A DNA stretch of 64,000 nt from Agarivorans aestuarii (GCF_019670125.1 NZ_AP023033.1:1310501-1374500); one strand, 5' to 3'. Shown: positions 27,950 through 39,812, numbered from the stretch's first letter. Notes: generated from the sequence alone by a model not told the origin. Numbers and translations are program-made.

Positions 27950-30900
27950 ATGTTGGTACTACGTGGTGCACCTGCACTGTCTGAGTTTCGAATTGCGCAA
28001 TTGTTAAAACGCTGCGCAGAGCAAGACCTTCCTGTTACAGCTATCTATGCTGAGTTTATGCATTTTGCTGATATCTCAAGTGATTTGAGTGATGCTGAAC
28101 AACAAGTATTAGATAAGTTGTTGACCTACGGCCCTACTATTGCCGAGCATCAGCCTTCTGGCCAGTTGCTATTAGTCGCTCCCCGTCCAGGTACAATTTC
28201 TCCTTGGTCTTCTAAGGCAAGTGATATTGCACATAACTGTGGTTTAACTAATGTACAACGCTTAGAGCGTGGTATTGCTTATTATGTAGATACCAGCAGT
28301 GAATTAAATGAGCAGCAAAGCAAGCAGCTTAAAGGTTTAATTCATGACCGCATGATGGAAGTGGTTTTTGCTGATACCGAACAAGCTAGTGCATTGTTTG
28401 AACACGCAAGCCCAGCACCTTTTGAGTCGGTAGATATTTTATCTGGCGGCAAGCAAGCCCTAGAGCAAGCCAACCAAGAGTTAGGTTTAGCCTTGGCTGA
28501 TGACGAAATTGACTACTTAGTAGAAAATTTCGAGAAGATGAAACGCAATCCTAACGATGTTGAGCTAATGATGTTTGCTCAAGCAAACTCAGAGCACTGT
28601 CGTCATAAAATCTTTAATGCAGATTGGACAATTGATGGGGTTAAGCAGCCTAAGTCATTGTTTAAAATGATTAAGAATACCTATGAGCTAAATAGCGATT
28701 ACGTATTGTCGGCATATAAAGATAACGCAGCGGTAATGACTGGCTCGGTAGCTGGCCGCTTCTTCCCAAATGCTGAAACCAAGCAATACAACTACCATCA
28801 AGAAGACATCCATATCTTGATGAAGGTGGAAACCCATAACCACCCAACGGCCATTTCGCCTTACCCTGGCGCTGCTACTGGCTCTGGTGGTGAAATTCGT
28901 GATGAAGGTGCTACTGGTCGTGGTTCTAAACCCAAATCTGGCATGGTTGGCTTTACTGTAAGTAACCTGCGCATTCCTGGTTTCGAACAAACTTGGGAAA
29001 GCGACTTTGGTAAGCCTAGTCGAATCGTTAATGCACTAGAGATTATGCTTGAAGCGCCATTAGGCGGCGCAGCCTTTAACAACGAATTTGGCCGTCCTAA
29101 TATTTTAGGTTACTTCCGTACCTATGAAGAACAAGTAGAAAGCTTTAACGGCAGTGAAGTGCGTGGTTACCACAAACCGATTATGTTGGCCGGTGGTTTA
29201 GGCAACATTCGTGAAGATCATGTTGAGAAAGGTGAGATTCCGGTTGGCGCTAAAATTATTGTACTTGGCGGCCCTGCCATGAACATTGGCTTAGGCGGCG
29301 GTGCTGCATCTTCTATGGCTTCTGGTCAATCTAGCGAAGACTTAGATTTTGCTTCTGTTCAGCGTGAAAACCCAGAAATGGAACGTCGTTGTCAGGAAGT
29401 TATCGACCGTTGTTGGCAGCTAGGCGATGCTAACCCGATTGCCTTTATTCACGATATTGGCGCCGGTGGTTTATCTAACGCTTGTCCAGAGTTGGTTAAC
29501 GATGGCGGCCGTGGCGGAATATTTGACCTACGCGCAGTACCAAATGATGAGCCGGGTATGTCTCCGCTAGAAATTTGGTGTAACGAGTCTCAAGAACGCT
29601 ACATGCTAGCGGTTGCTCCTGAGCACTTAGATGTATTTGATGCAATTTGTGAGCGCGAGAGAGCCTTGTACGCCGTAATTGGTGTTGCTACCGAAGAAAT
29701 GGATTTAATCCTGCACGATTCGCACTTTGATAACGATCCTATCCGCATGCCATTGGAAGTATTGTTAGGTAAAGCGCCTAAAATGCATCGCGATGTTAAA
29801 ACTGCCAGCTTTAATGGCCCAGCGTTTAATTCTAATCAAGTTGATTTTGCTGAAGCAGCCGAGCGCTTATTGCGCTTACCTGCTATTGCAGAAAAGACCT
29901 TCTTAATCACCATTGGTGATCGCAGCGTAACCGGTTTGGTAGCGCGTGACCAAATGGTAGGCCCTTGGCAGGTTCCTGTAGCTAACTGTGCGGTAACGGC
30001 AGCAAGTTACGATACTTACCATGGTGAAGCCATGTCGGTAGGTGAACGTACGCCTGCGGCCTTGATTGACCATGCCGCTTCTGCACGTTTAGCAGTAGCC
30101 GAAGCCTTAACTAACATTGCCGCCACTAACATTGGTTCGTTAAACAACATTAAGTTGTCGGCTAACTGGATGTCAGCAGCTGGTCACCCAGGCGAAGACG
30201 CAGGTTTATACGCTGCAGTTAAAGCGGTAGGTGAAGAGCTTTGTCCTGCATTGGGTCTTACTATTCCGGTAGGTAAAGATTCAATGTCGATGAAGACTGC
30301 TTGGCAAGATGAAGGCCAAGACAAAGCGGTTACCTCGCCACTTTCTTTAATCATTAGTGCCTTTGCAAAAGTGGAAGATATTCGATTAACGGTTACTCCG
30401 CAATTACGTAATGATGCTGGTGATACCGACCTAATTCTTATCGATTTAGGTCAAGGTAAAAACCGCATGGGCGCTTCTTGTTTAGCGCAGGTTTATAAGC
30501 AGCTCGGTAATAAAGTGCCAGATGTAGACTCACCAGAGCTACTAAAAGGCTTCTTCAATGCCATTCAAGTGCTTACTGCTGAGCAAAAACTACTTGCTTA
30601 CCATGACCGTAGTGATGGCGGTTTGTTTACTACCGTTGCTGAGATGGCCTTCGCCGGACATTGCGGTGTAGACGTAGCCTTAGACCTATTAGCCGGCGAT
30701 AGCTTAGATGTGTTGTTTAGTGAAGAGCTTGGTGCGGTGATTCAGGTTAAAACTGAAGAAAAAGAAGCCGTACTAAACGTTCTAGCTGGACACGGTTTAG
30801 CCTCTTGCAGCCATGTTATTGGCTCGCTAAACAACGATGATGCAATTCGCTTTACTCGCAATGGTGAAGTGGTATTGGCCAATACTCGTACTCACTACCG

Positions 30901-31843
30901 CGGTATTTGGGCAGAAACAACTTACCAAATGCAGGCGCTTCGCGATAACCCTGAATGTGCTAAGCAAGAGTTTGAGGCTAAGTTCGACGCCGCTGATCCT
31001 GGCTTGAACATTGGCTTAAGCTTTGACATTAACGAAGATGTAGCAGCCCCATTCATCGTTAAAGGCTTAAAACCTGAAATGGCGATTTTACGTGAGCAGG
31101 GCGTTAACTCGCATCACGAAATGGCAGCTGCTTTTGACCGTGCAGGCTTTGCCGCAGTAGACGTTCACATGAGCGACATTCTTGCTGGCCGAGTAAGCTT
31201 AGACAAGTTTGCTGGTTTAGTGGCTTGTGGTGGCTTCTCATACGGTGACGTATTAGGCGCTGGTGAAGGTTGGGCAAAATCTATTTTGTTCAACAGCCGA
31301 GCTCGTGAACAGTTCAGTGCATTCTTCGAACGTAACGATTCTTTTGCTCTTGGTGTATGTAACGGCTGTCAGATGCTATCTAACCTGAGTGAGCTAATCC
31401 CGGGGGCCGATTTGTGGCCACGTTTTGTGCGCAACGAATCTGAGCGTTTTGAAGCTCGCTTTAGCTTGGTAGAAGTGCAGCAATCACCATCTATCTTCCT
31501 AAACGGTATGGCTGGTTCGCAAATGCCAATTGCGGTGTCGCATGGTGAAGGGCGTGTTGAAGTGCGCGATCAAGCTCATCTTGATGCCTTAGCTAGCAGT
31601 GGCACTGTGGCGCTGCGTTATGTAGATAACTACGGCGAAGCAACTACCCACTATCCAGCTAACCCTAACGGCTCGCCGCTAGGTATTACTGGCCTTTCTT
31701 CAAAAGATGGCCGAGTAACCATTATGATGCCTCACCCAGAGCGTGTATTCCGTACGGTAGCGCACTCTTGGCACCCTGATGACTGGCGTGAAGATAGCCC
31801 TTGGATGCGTATGTTCCGTAATGCACGGGTTAATGTTGGTTAA
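27950..31843 (+). CDS. purL: Phosphoribosylformylglycinamidine synthase
   Basis: PurL (FGAM synthetase) converts FGAR, glutamine and ATP to FGAM, the fourth step of purine synthesis. The 1297-residue large form of proteobacteria has an N-terminal PurS-like domain, a linker, duplicated PurM-like synthetase domains (for example [20 protein letters not shown] and AGGLGNIR) and a C-terminal class I glutaminase with nucleophile Cys in [10 protein letters not shown] and catalytic residues in [12 protein letters not shown] at 27950 is chosen because [14 protein letters not shown] matches family starts; the frame is open 65 codons further upstream through the promoter. A strong terminator follows. 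Confidence 0.98.
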   Translation: MLVLRGAPALSEFRIAQLLKRCAEQDLPVTAIYAEFMHFADISSDLSDAEQQVLDKLLTYGPTIAEHQPSGQLLLVAPRPGTISPWSSKASDIAHNCGLTNVQRLERGIAYYVDTSSELNEQQSKQLKGLIHDRMMEVVFADTEQASALFEHASPAPFESVDILSGGKQALEQANQELGLALADDEIDYLVENFEKMKRNPNDVELMMFAQANSEHCRHKIFNADWTIDGVKQPKSLFKMIKNTYELNSDYVLSAYKDNAAVMTGSVAGRFFPNAETKQYNYHQEDIHILMKVETHNHPTAISPYPGAATGSGGEIRDEGATGRGSKPKSGMVGFTVSNLRIPGFEQTWESDFGKPSRIVNALEIMLEAPLGGAAFNNEFGRPNILGYFRTYEEQVESFNGSEVRGYHKPIMLAGGLGNIREDHVEKGEIPVGAKIIVLGGPAMNIGLGGGAASSMASGQSSEDLDFASVQRENPEMERRCQEVIDRCWQLGDANPIAFIHDIGAGGLSNACPELVNDGGRGGIFDLRAVPNDEPGMSPLEIWCNESQERYMLAVAPEHLDVFDAICERERALYAVIGVATEEMDLILHDSHFDNDPIRMPLEVLLGKAPKMHRDVKTASFNGPAFNSNQVDFAEAAERLLRLPAIAEKTFLITIGDRSVTGLVARDQMVGPWQVPVANCAVTAASYDTYHGEAMSVGERTPAALIDHAASARLAVAEALTNIAATNIGSLNNIKLSANWMSAAGHPGEDAGLYAAVKAVGEELCPALGLTIPVGKDSMSMKTAWQDEGQDKAVTSPLSLIISAFAKVEDIRLTVTPQLRNDAGDTDLILIDLGQGKNRMGASCLAQVYKQLGNKVPDVDSPELLKGFFNAIQVLTAEQKLLAYHDRSDGGLFTTVAEMAFAGHCGVDVALDLLAGDSLDVLFSEELGAVIQVKTEEKEAVLNVLAGHGLASCSHVIGSLNNDDAIRFTRNGEVVLANTRTHYRGIWAETTYQMQALRDNPECAKQEFEAKFDAADPGLNIGLSFDINEDVAAPFIVKGLKPEMAILREQGVNSHHEMAAAFDRAGFAAVDVHMSDILAGRVSLDKFAGLVACGGFSYGDVLGAGEGWAKSILFNSRAREQFSAFFERNDSFALGVCNGCQMLSNLSELIPGADLWPRFVRNESERFEARFSLVEVQQSPSIFLNGMAGSQMPIAVSHGEGRVEVRDQAHLDALASSGTVALRYVDNYGEATTHYPANPNGSPLGITGLSSKDGRVTIMMPHPERVFRTVAHSWHPDDWREDSPWMRMFRNARVNVG

Positions 31844-31855
31844 ACAACACTAAAT

Positions 31856-31883
31856 AAAAAAGCCACCTTAGGGTGGCTTTTTT
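31856..31883. terminator. Bidirectional terminator between purL and the first chemoreceptor
   Basis: An A-rich run, AGCCACC/GGTGGCT with a 4-nt loop, and a T run form a near-symmetrical hairpin between two convergent genes. Confidence 0.88.
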
Positions 31884-31906
31884 GTTATTAGAAAGGTTGT
31901 TTGAAC

Positions 31907-33568
31907 TTACAATGTAAAACGTTTTACCAGCTCTTCTAGTTGCTCGGCACGTTCGTTAAGGTTCAGGCTGCCTGCGCGGTTTTCTTGAGCGAGACTGGCT
32001 GATTGACTCGATTGATCGGCAATTTGCACAATACGCTGAGATATTTCTTGGCCAACGTGGCTTTGCTCTTCGGTAGCGGTGGCAATAAGCGCATTCATAT
32101 CCATGATGTGTTGAATCGACTCTTTAATCAGCTGCAGCGCATCACTGGCGGCATTTGCGCCACTAACGGCTTCGCTACTGCGTTCTTGGCTCGTATCCAT
32201 TGCCGTTACCGCTGCGTCAGAGCCACTTTTTAATCTTTCAATCATTTCATGTATTTCACCGGTGCTTTGTTGGGTGCGGCTGGCTAATTGGCGTACCTCG
32301 TCGGCAACAACCGCAAACCCTCGGCCCTGCTCACCAGCGCGTGCTGCTTCAATGGCTGCGTTTAGGGCTAAGAGGTTGGTCTGTTCGGCTATGCCTTGAA
32401 TTACCCCTAAAGCCGAGGAAATATTCTGTACATCGCCTTCTAACTTGCTAATCACTTCACTGGCTTGACCAATCTCATCGGCTAGATGTTGCACAGTGGT
32501 AACTGCACTGCCTACCGTAGTCATAGCTTGACCTGCATTGTTATCAACTTCTTGTGCCGAGTTGGCTGCTTGATTAGCGTTGTCGGATACGTCATGAGCC
32601 GAAGCGGTCATTTCAGTCATCGCCGTAGCCACTTGTTCAGTTTCTTCTCGTTGCTCCACAAGCAGTTGGTCAACGCTGTTGGCGCGATCAGACATCGATG
32701 AGGTTTCTTTGGCTACATCAGAAGACACTTTACCTACCATGCTAATAATGTCGTGAAGAAGCGAGATGAAGGCATTAAAGTTGTTGACTAATTGGCCAAA
32801 CTCATGAACATAGTCGGTTCGCAGACGAGCGCTTAAGTCTGCATCGCCACTGGCTAGCTTTTCGAAGGACTGATTTAAGTCTTGTAGCGGGGCCATAATG
32901 CTGCGGTTAATAAAGTAACTGATCACCACGGCTAAGCCGAGCAGGACAATGCCGGTAATAAAGATAAATAGCATTGACGACTCAAGGCTAGCTTGGGCTT
33001 CGGCTTCCAGTTTTGCAATTACAGCGTCAACATCATCGGTATAAAAACCAGTACCAATGAATAAGTCCCATTTATCGAGGTAGATGGCGTAACCTAGTTT
33101 TGGTAATGCTTCACTACCACCTGGTTTAGGGAAGTAGTAAGTATAGAATTCACCGTTTTTTGATGCTTTTAGTAAATCACGGATGATGTATTGGTTGTGT
33201 TTGTCTTGCAGTGACCAAAAGTTATCGCCAATGCCTTTATCACTAGCGCCAAGTAGCTTTCGCACCCCGGTCTTGTCATAGCCAAATATGTAACCACTCT
33301 CGCCATACTTTAACCGTTTAAGCGTTGGCATCGCTTGCTCTAGGCTACCCCCACCTTCATAGATATCGGCTATCGATGAATAGGCCATATCTAAATAGGC
33401 CTTTAGCTCTGCTTTTTTCATCTCCATCATGTTTTCTTGAGTTTCTGATGATTGAGCCTGACTCAGGGCTTTAGTTTCGGAGTAGCTTAAAAAAAGCATA
33501 CTAGCTGCCAAAATAAGAACCGGCCCTAAGGCCAAAATAAGTAAACGTTGGCGTATAGTTAGAGACAT
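31907..33568 (-). CDS. Methyl-accepting chemotaxis protein, sCache_2 sensor (copy 1)
   Basis: This 553-residue chemoreceptor would signal to CheA/CheW. An N-terminal membrane helix (about 8-28) and a second one (about 196-216) bracket a periplasmic single-Cache (sCache_2) domain with [13 protein letters not shown] and [19 protein letters not shown] domain (about 217-270) and the cytoplasmic hairpin follow, with the conserved tip [35 protein letters not shown]. The protein ends in KRFTL and lacks a CheR-binding NWETF-like pentapeptide. It is an ungapped paralogue of the next upstream gene. The ligand is unknown; related sCache_2 domains often bind small carboxylates. Confidence 0.95.
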   Translation of the reverse strand: MSLTIRQRLLILALGPVLILAASMLFLSYSETKALSQAQSSETQENMMEMKKAELKAYLDMAYSSIADIYEGGGSLEQAMPTLKRLKYGESGYIFGYDKTGVRKLLGASDKGIGDNFWSLQDKHNQYIIRDLLKASKNGEFYTYYFPKPGGSEALPKLGYAIYLDKWDLFIGTGFYTDDVDAVIAKLEAEAQASLESSMLFIFITGIVLLGLAVVISYFINRSIMAPLQDLNQSFEKLASGDADLSARLRTDYVHEFGQLVNNFNAFISLLHDIISMVGKVSSDVAKETSSMSDRANSVDQLLVEQREETEQVATAMTEMTASAHDVSDNANQAANSAQEVDNNAGQAMTTVGSAVTTVQHLADEIGQASEVISKLEGDVQNISSALGVIQGIAEQTNLLALNAAIEAARAGEQGRGFAVVADEVRQLASRTQQSTGEIHEMIERLKSGSDAAVTAMDTSQERSSEAVSGANAASDALQLIKESIQHIMDMNALIATATEEQSHVGQEISQRIVQIADQSSQSASLAQENRAGSLNLNERAEQLEELVKRFTL

Positions 33569-33682
33569 AGTTCGCTCCCTGCGGTTGATATATTTTAGAG
33601 GTATTGTTGAGTTATTATCGGCAGACTAGCACAAGGAATTAAGCTTTTTTGTGAATTGATTCTGCTACTTAGAATTAGGTAT

Positions 33683-33710
33683 AAAAAAGCCCCTTTAATT
33701 TAAGGGGCTT
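33683..33710 (-). terminator. Intrinsic terminator of the second chemoreceptor gene
   Basis: Read on minus, GCCCC and flanking AT pairs form a hairpin (AAGCCCCTTAAA/TTTAAGGGGCTT type) followed by a T6 tract. It separates the two tandem receptors, so each is its own transcript. Confidence 0.82.
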
Positions 33711-33723
33711 TGCTAAAAACTCT

Positions 33724-35385
33724 TTATAAAGTAAAGCGTTTCACTAACTCTTCTAGCTGTTCTGCGCGTTCATTAAGGTTAACACTGCCACTACGATTTT
33801 CTTGCGCTAAACCGGCAGATTGACTGGATTGGTCAGCAATATGCACAATGCGCTGGGAGATCTCTTGGCCCACATGGCTTTGTTCCTCAGTTGCCGTTGC
33901 GATGAGGGCATTCATGTCCATGATGTGTTGAATGGATTCTTTAATAAGTTGCAGCGCATCACTGGCCGCGTTAGCACCACTTACGGCTTCACCACTGCGC
34001 TCTTGGCTACTATTCATGGCTGACACAGCTGCATCGGAGCCGCTCTTGAGGCGCTCAATCATTCCATGAATTTCACCGGTGCTTTGTTGGGTGCGACTGG
34101 CTAATTGACGAACTTCATCGGCTACCACCGCGAAGCCTCGGCCTTGTTCACCAGCTCGGGCCGCTTCAATGGCGGCGTTTAAGGCCAGTAAGTTTGTTTG
34201 TTCGGCAATGCCTTGAATCACTCCTAAAGCAGAAGAAATATTTTGCACATCCCCTTCAAGCTTACCTATCACCTCACTGGCTTGGCCTATTTCATCGGCG
34301 AGTTGCTGCACCGTTGTTACTGCGGTACCCACGGTACTCATCGCTTGACCAGCGTTAGTATCAACTTGTTGGGCAGAGTTTGCCGCTTGATTAGCATTGT
34401 CAGAAACATCGTGAGCAGATGCCGTCATTTCTGTCATTGCAGTGGCCACTTGCTCGGTTTCTTGACGTTGTTCTACCAGCAATTGGTCAACACTATTGGC
34501 GCGGTCTGACATTGAAGAGGTTTCTTTGGCAACGTCGTGGGCAACATTACCTACCATGCTGATGATTTCGTGGAGTAATTCGATGAAGGAATTAAAGTTA
34601 GTCGCTAGTTGACCAAACTCGTGCACGTAGTTGGTATCGAGTCGGGCACTTAGATCTGCATCGCCACTGGCGAGCTTTTCAAAGGAATGATTGAGGTCCT
34701 GTAGGGGAGCCATAATGCTTCGATTAATGAAGTAGCCAATGACTAGCGCAAAGCCTAATAGAACGGCAGCGGTAAGGCCTAAAAACATTAGAGATGATTG
34801 CAGGCTATCTTTTGCATGTTCTTCTAAGCTTGTAATTACCGCTTCTACATCATCGGTATAAAAACCGGTGCCCATCATTAAATCCCAGCGGTCTAAGTAA
34901 ATGGCGTAGCTGAGTTTTGGCAAGGCTTCGCTGCCGCCAGGTTTAGGGAAATAGTAGGTGTAAAATTCGCCTTTTTTCGAGGCTTTAATCAGATCTTGAA
35001 TTAAGTACTGGCCTTGTTTGTCTTGCAGTGACCAAAAATTATCGCCAATACCTTTATCCAATGTGCCCATAAATACCCGAACGCCTTTATTGGTGTAACC
35101 GAACATATATCCGGTTTCGCCATATTCTAGGCGTTGTAATATGGGTAAGGCTTGCTCTAAGGTTCCACCATTTTCATAGATCTCGGCCACCGCAGAGTAG
35201 GCTAAACCCATATAGGCTTTTAGCTCATCCTTTTTCATATTAACCATGTTTTCTCGGGTTTCTTTAGATTGCCCTTGGGTGAGTTTTTGGGTCTCGGAGA
35301 TGGTCAGGAGCAAAATACTTACGGCCAAAATAAGCACGGGCGCTAGTGATAAAAAAAGTAAGCGTTGGCGAATAGTTAGTGACAT
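33724..35385 (-). CDS. Methyl-accepting chemotaxis protein, sCache_2 sensor (copy 2)
   Basis: Also 553 residues with the same layout as its downstream paralogue: membrane helix, sCache_2 domain ([27 protein letters not shown]), membrane helix, HAMP, signalling hairpin. The cytoplasmic half is almost identical to copy 1, while the sensor domain and membrane helices carry most differences (for example [13 protein letters not shown] against [13 protein letters not shown]). This pattern indicates a tandem duplication followed by divergence, or gene conversion, of the signalling part. No C-terminal pentapeptide is present. ATG start; separate terminator. Confidence 0.95.
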   Translation of the reverse strand: MSLTIRQRLLFLSLAPVLILAVSILLLTISETQKLTQGQSKETRENMVNMKKDELKAYMGLAYSAVAEIYENGGTLEQALPILQRLEYGETGYMFGYTNKGVRVFMGTLDKGIGDNFWSLQDKQGQYLIQDLIKASKKGEFYTYYFPKPGGSEALPKLSYAIYLDRWDLMMGTGFYTDDVEAVITSLEEHAKDSLQSSLMFLGLTAAVLLGFALVIGYFINRSIMAPLQDLNHSFEKLASGDADLSARLDTNYVHEFGQLATNFNSFIELLHEIISMVGNVAHDVAKETSSMSDRANSVDQLLVEQRQETEQVATAMTEMTASAHDVSDNANQAANSAQQVDTNAGQAMSTVGTAVTTVQQLADEIGQASEVIGKLEGDVQNISSALGVIQGIAEQTNLLALNAAIEAARAGEQGRGFAVVADEVRQLASRTQQSTGEIHGMIERLKSGSDAAVSAMNSSQERSGEAVSGANAASDALQLIKESIQHIMDMNALIATATEEQSHVGQEISQRIVHIADQSSQSAGLAQENRSGSVNLNERAEQLEELVKRFTL

Positions 35386-35498
35386 AGTCTACGTTCCGAA
35401 TAGTTTATTCTTTTTGGTTTTTTTAAGTGTAGACGGCTATGCGCTTTACAGGCTGTGAAGCGGTTTTAGTAGCTTGAAAACGTGATCAAGCCATTGTT

Positions 35499-36380
35499 TT
35501 AAATATGTTTGTTGTCAGCTTGCGGAGCCGGGTGCTGTTGGTGCCATATTTTAGCAGGCACGATGTTAATGGCAGTTTGATAACCTGTGTCGAATAAACG
35601 TAACTTTGCTTCATCATTGAGGTGAAAATCGACCGGAGAGGTATTGCCAGTGTTTACTACGATGGTTCTATGCCAAAACTTCTCGTTAACATACTCTCTT
35701 GAAATGGTGGTCATGAAAGTTCTAATTAATAATGAGATGTATGCGGCAAGGGGGAAAATCCCATTAGTTTGCAATGGCTTTATGTCATTGTCGCCTCGTA
35801 GCCTAAAGCAGATGACAGGGGTGCCATCTTCGGCCCAATCTTGATGAAGAGCATCTTCCGACAATATGCTGCCATCTACCATTAAGTGGTCTTGGTAGGG
35901 CTTAAAAGAAAAAATTAGTGGAATAGACATAGAAAAACGCACCGCTCGCGATACTTTTTCGTGAGGGGTACGAATAGCATCAAAAACCACCGGTGAGCCA
36001 GAGCGTACATCGGTGGCTACTACATGTAACTGCATTGGCAGCTGGCTAAAGGTAACGCCATTAAGTAAGTCATCGATCCACTCTTCAAACTTGTCGCCAG
36101 AACAAAGCCCGCCATTTCGTAGCAAGCTGATCAGCGAAAAACCTTTGAACTGCTCGAAGTCGGTATCTAAGGCAATGGCTTTTATTTGCTCTACATCCAT
36201 ACCGCTAGCAAATAAGGAGCTAATAATACTGCCCCCAGAAACGCCAACAATATGTGAAAAATGAACATTTAGCTCTTTTAAGCCCGCTAGAATCCCAATG
36301 TGGGCCGGCAGGCGAGTGCCACCGCCAGCAAATATGGGAACTAGTGTCTTTGGCTCTTGAGATTGCATTTGTTTATCCAT
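35499..36380 (-). CDS. Patatin-like phospholipase family protein
   Basis: This is a predicted Ser-Asp dyad lipid acyl hydrolase. The 293 residues (from ATG at 36380) show the oxyanion loop GGGTRLPAHIG (about 19-29), the nucleophile elbow GVSGGS with Ser48 and the dyad Asp169 in VDGS. No signal peptide is visible, so it is probably cytoplasmic or delivered by other means. A TTG six codons upstream is an alternative start; neither has a clear ribosome-binding site. It is a single gene divergent from the yafD-like gene. Substrate and role are unknown. Confidence 0.88.
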   Translation of the reverse strand: MDKQMQSQEPKTLVPIFAGGGTRLPAHIGILAGLKELNVHFSHIVGVSGGSIISSLFASGMDVEQIKAIALDTDFEQFKGFSLISLLRNGGLCSGDKFEEWIDDLLNGVTFSQLPMQLHVVATDVRSGSPVVFDAIRTPHEKVSRAVRFSMSIPLIFSFKPYQDHLMVDGSILSEDALHQDWAEDGTPVICFRLRGDNDIKPLQTNGIFPLAAYISLLIRTFMTTISREYVNEKFWHRTIVVNTGNTSPVDFHLNDEAKLRLFDTGYQTAINIVPAKIWHQQHPAPQADNKHI

Positions 36381-36507
36381 TATTTGATGATAGCTCAAGT
36401 ATGTCGCAAATTTGCCAAGCCGCTAGGCTTTGCCAAAATATCTTTCTGTTTACGGGCTGTTTTGTCTGTTTTGTTTTTTGTATCTAAGTTTTGCATGAGG
36501 GCTTAAT

Positions 36508-37329
36508 GTGCGAGTGATGCGTTGGTTTTTCCAAGCTATGTTAATAAGCACTTTGTTTGTTTTATTAAGCTCTGCTGCTTATGCGCAGCTGCCCGTTTGT
36601 GAGAATCAAACGCTAGATTACCACCCTGCGAATATACAGAATATTCAATCCCTGCCAGATACTGCAGACTTTTCTGTTTTAGTTTGGAATAGCTATAAAG
36701 GCCAAAATCAAGGCTGGACAGAACAGCTAGAACAGTTCTCGCAACAAGCCGATTTTATGCTGCTTCAAGAAGCCAGCAGAGAGCGCATGTTGGCTTGGTC
36801 TGATGGACCTCAATGGCACCAATATCAAGCTATCGCCTTTGAGTGGCTTGGTGACGGCCTTGGAGTAATGAACTTGGCCAAGTTTGCTAGTGAGGAAAAC
36901 TGTTTGGCCTTAAGTACCGAGCCGTGGATAAGAGTACCGAAATCAGCGTTATTGCAGTTATACCAATGGCAACAGCAGCAATTATTGCTGATTAACATGC
37001 ATAGTATTAATTTCACTCTCAGTGAAGAAGATTATTTACGGCAACTCCAGCAGCTTGGTCCGTGGCTAGCGGGGTACCATGGCGCTGTGATATTAGCTGG
37101 TGATTTTAATACTTGGAGCAGTGCGCGTTTAGCAGTGCTAGAGCAGTTTATTACTGCGCACCAATTAAAAACGGTGAGGTTTAAGCCAGATAGGCGAACT
37201 CGCTTTTTTGGAAAAGCTTTAGATCACGTGTTTTATCGGGGATTACGGGTGAATCAGAGCGAGAGCATTGTGACCGAGAGTTCCGATCACAATGCTTTGT
37301 TGGTGCACTTTCGTTTTGCTAAGCGCTAA
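36508..37329 (+). CDS. yafD: Endonuclease/exonuclease/phosphatase family protein (YafD-like)
   Basis: The 273-residue protein has an N-terminal hydrophobic segment ending in AYA (about residues 8-26), so it is exported or membrane-anchored. The EEP fold motifs are WNSYKG, the metal Glu in LLQEASRE, GDFNTWSS, LDHVFYRG and the catalytic SSDHNALLVHF. E. coli YafD (UPF0294) occupies the same place before mltD. The GTG start at 36508 has GAGG 7 nt upstream; an ATG three codons later lacks that. The 3' end overlaps the convergent mltD by 11 bases. Activity (nuclease or phosphatase) is not decided by sequence. Confidence 0.87.
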   Translation: MRVMRWFFQAMLISTLFVLLSSAAYAQLPVCENQTLDYHPANIQNIQSLPDTADFSVLVWNSYKGQNQGWTEQLEQFSQQADFMLLQEASRERMLAWSDGPQWHQYQAIAFEWLGDGLGVMNLAKFASEENCLALSTEPWIRVPKSALLQLYQWQQQQLLLINMHSINFTLSEEDYLRQLQQLGPWLAGYHGAVILAGDFNTWSSARLAVLEQFITAHQLKTVRFKPDRRTRFFGKALDHVFYRGLRVNQSESIVTESSDHNALLVHFRFAKR

Positions 37330-38908
37330 CTTCAGCCACGTTGATATACAGCTTTAACTTCTGACCTGGCTGTAAATAGTGATTTTTGTTTAGGTCATTC
37401 CACTTCAATAAATCGGTCACTGACACTTTAAACTTTTGGGCAATGCGAGACAGTGAATCTCCGTTGCGTACTTTATAAGTAACGGTTTGAATGTGGTTTT
37501 TATTGGCTTGAGATTTTTGCCAAATCACCAGTTTTTTACCCGGTTTTAAAGTGTCGGTTGGCGCCATGCTATTCCATTTTGCAATGTTGCGGTGCGACAC
37601 CTTATATTTCTGCGCAATGCTCCAGAAGCTATCCCCTGACTTCACCGTGTAATTTAGCTTAATGTCGCCACGAGGTTTGTTTTGTTGGCTAGCTAAACGT
37701 TGGCTTTGGCTAAGGGTGTAAGCATTCTGATTACGTGAAGACACTGGTACCAACAAATGTTGGCCAATGCGAATAGTATTGCTGCTTAGCTGGTTAAGCT
37801 CTCTGATCTGTTTGCTGGTTGTGTTATAGCGTTTGGCGATTACGCTAAGGCTGTCACCAGATTTCACTTTATAACGCGCCCATTGCATGCGCTCTTGTTT
37901 AGATAGAGAGGCGAGTGCGATTTCAAAATTAGGCACATTTTTCTTTGGCACTAATAGGTAATGTGGGCCATTTGGCGCAGTCGCCCAGCGGTTAAAACCG
38001 GGGTTGAGCTTATGCAATTCATCTAGCTTGATGTTGGCTAATTCTGCCGCCAGCGCTAAATCAATTTGGCTATAAGTTGCTACTTTTTCGAAGTGGGCTT
38101 GGTTGGCGATTTCTGGGATGTTCAGTTGGTACTCATCGCGGTGTTGCAACATTTGGCTTAATGCCAATAGTTTTGGCACATAAGCGCGGGTTTCTCTTGG
38201 CAGGTTTAGCGACCAAAAATCAGTGGGCTTACCGGCTTTGGCGTTAGCGCGAATAGCGCGTCGAACTCGACCTTCGCCAGAGTTATAGGCAGCAAGAGCA
38301 TGTAGCCAATCACCATCAAAGTACTTATGTAGGTACTCTAGGTAATCTAGTGCAGCATTGGTAGAGGCATAAATATCACGACGTCCGTCGTACCACCAGT
38401 TTTGCTCTAGGCCGAATCGCTCTCCGGTGCTTGGAATTATTTGCCAGATACCTGCAGCACGGCCATGGGAGTAGGCAAAGGGTTGGAAGGCGCTTTCTAC
38501 AATGGGCAGAAGAGCTAATTCAAGCGGCATTTTGCGCCTTTCAATCTCTTCTACAATAAAAAATAAATACGGGTCAGCCCTAAGCGATACGCGGCGCATG
38601 TAGTCAGGGTGTTTTAAAAACCAGTTAAGCTGGGCTTGTAGGCGTTTATTGTTTTCTGGTAATGGAATTGCCAGTTGATCTTCAATACGTACCCACAGGT
38701 CGTTATATACAGGAGCTAGAGGTTCTGGCTCCGCTTCGGGCTGGGCTTGAACCTTGGCTTTCTCAACTACCTTTGCTCGTTCTGCTTTAGCTGGCTGCTC
38801 GCTAGCGTCTTCAGCATTAGCATCAACTAATTGTTCAGTAACTTGAGGATTAGTGAGTTGGCAAGCGCCCAATAATAAAGAAAAAAGGCCAACAATGAGC
38901 GCTTTCAT
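37319..38908 (-). CDS. mltD: Membrane-bound lytic murein transglycosylase D with three LysM domains
   Basis: MltD is an outer-membrane lipoprotein cleaving glycan strands. The 529 residues start with a lipoprotein signal (lipobox LLGAC, Cys16), then a charged Glu/Ala/Lys linker, and an SLT domain with catalytic Glu138 in LPIVESAFQPFAYS and GIWQIIPSTG. Three LysM peptidoglycan-binding domains follow at about 346-388, 420-463 and 478-522, each opening with a GDS motif (KSGDSLSVIA, KSGDSFWSIA, RNGDSLSRIA). ATG start. It forms the conserved yafD-mltD-gloB-yafS-rnhA-dnaQ block. Confidence 0.96.
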   Translation of the reverse strand: MKALIVGLFSLLLGACQLTNPQVTEQLVDANAEDASEQPAKAERAKVVEKAKVQAQPEAEPEPLAPVYNDLWVRIEDQLAIPLPENNKRLQAQLNWFLKHPDYMRRVSLRADPYLFFIVEEIERRKMPLELALLPIVESAFQPFAYSHGRAAGIWQIIPSTGERFGLEQNWWYDGRRDIYASTNAALDYLEYLHKYFDGDWLHALAAYNSGEGRVRRAIRANAKAGKPTDFWSLNLPRETRAYVPKLLALSQMLQHRDEYQLNIPEIANQAHFEKVATYSQIDLALAAELANIKLDELHKLNPGFNRWATAPNGPHYLLVPKKNVPNFEIALASLSKQERMQWARYKVKSGDSLSVIAKRYNTTSKQIRELNQLSSNTIRIGQHLLVPVSSRNQNAYTLSQSQRLASQQNKPRGDIKLNYTVKSGDSFWSIAQKYKVSHRNIAKWNSMAPTDTLKPGKKLVIWQKSQANKNHIQTVTYKVRNGDSLSRIAQKFKVSVTDLLKWNDLNKNHYLQPGQKLKLYINVAEVSA

Positions 38909-38970
38909 GATTCATCCATTTACGTAAAATTCAGTGCCCAATGGTATTGAGCTAAACCTTGTTTGGCAAG

Positions 38971-39741
38971 TCAGAAGCGGTCTTTCCATGATCTTAGGCC
39001 AGCGAATACTGCTATCTCATTGTTTAATGGCTGTAATTCTTCCAATTCAACGGCGGCCTTAATATTGGCATTATCGCAGCGTAAAAAAGGATTTATCGCC
39101 AGCTGTTGATTTAAGCTAGTAGGAAGGCTGGGTAAGCCCATTTGTCGCAGCTTACTCACTTGCTGCTGGTAACTATGTAAGTCTGCATTGTCTGGCTCTG
39201 CTGCGAGCGCAAATTGCAGGTTAGCCTGAGTATATTCGTGTGCCGCGTAAACTAGAGTCTCGGGGGAGAGGCTTTTAATTTTTGATAGCGATCGATACAT
39301 CTGTTCTGCACTGCCTTCGAACAACCTTCCGCAGCCTGCCGAGAATAGGGTATCGCCAATAAACAGATGTTCTTCGCTTAAGTAGGCTATGTGGTCGAGC
39401 GTATGGCCGGGAACCTCAATCACCGAGAAAGGGTGGTTTAAGCCTTCTGGGGTGAAAGTACTTGTTTCAACAACAACTTGATGCTTAAAGCGGTATTTGG
39501 CGTTTTGTGGGGCGTAAACTCGCGCTTGCGGATAGCTAGCTAATAGGCGTTCTACGCCGCCAATATGATCAGCATGATGATGGGTGATAAGTATTGCGCT
39601 TAACTGGCCGCCAATATCTTTAAGTCGCTGTTCTACTGGCGCAGCGTCACCAGGGTCAACCACAACACAATCGTTTGAATTTGCCTCTTTTATTAACCAG
39701 ATATAGTTATCATTAAAGGCGGGTATATGGATGATTTGCAT
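38971..39741 (-). CDS. gloB: Hydroxyacylglutathione hydrolase (glyoxalase II)
   Basis: GloB hydrolyses S-lactoylglutathione to lactate and glutathione, finishing methylglyoxal detoxification. The 256 residues contain the metallo-beta-lactamase metal motif THHHADH (53-59), further ligands in VPGHTLDHIAYL and FIGDTLFSAGCGRLFEG, and AAHEYTQAN; the C-terminal helical domain ends in SWKDRF. ATG start. Divergent from the yafS-like methyltransferase with 71 bp between starts, as in E. coli. Confidence 0.97.
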   Translation of the reverse strand: MQIIHIPAFNDNYIWLIKEANSNDCVVVDPGDAAPVEQRLKDIGGQLSAILITHHHADHIGGVERLLASYPQARVYAPQNAKYRFKHQVVVETSTFTPEGLNHPFSVIEVPGHTLDHIAYLSEEHLFIGDTLFSAGCGRLFEGSAEQMYRSLSKIKSLSPETLVYAAHEYTQANLQFALAAEPDNADLHSYQQQVSKLRQMGLPSLPTSLNQQLAINPFLRCDNANIKAAVELEELQPLNNEIAVFAGLRSWKDRF

Positions 39742-39812
39742 TATGATATCTCTGTCGTTAAAGTCGATGACACATTATTGCCTTAACTGCAGTAGATTGG
39801 TACGGGGAATTG

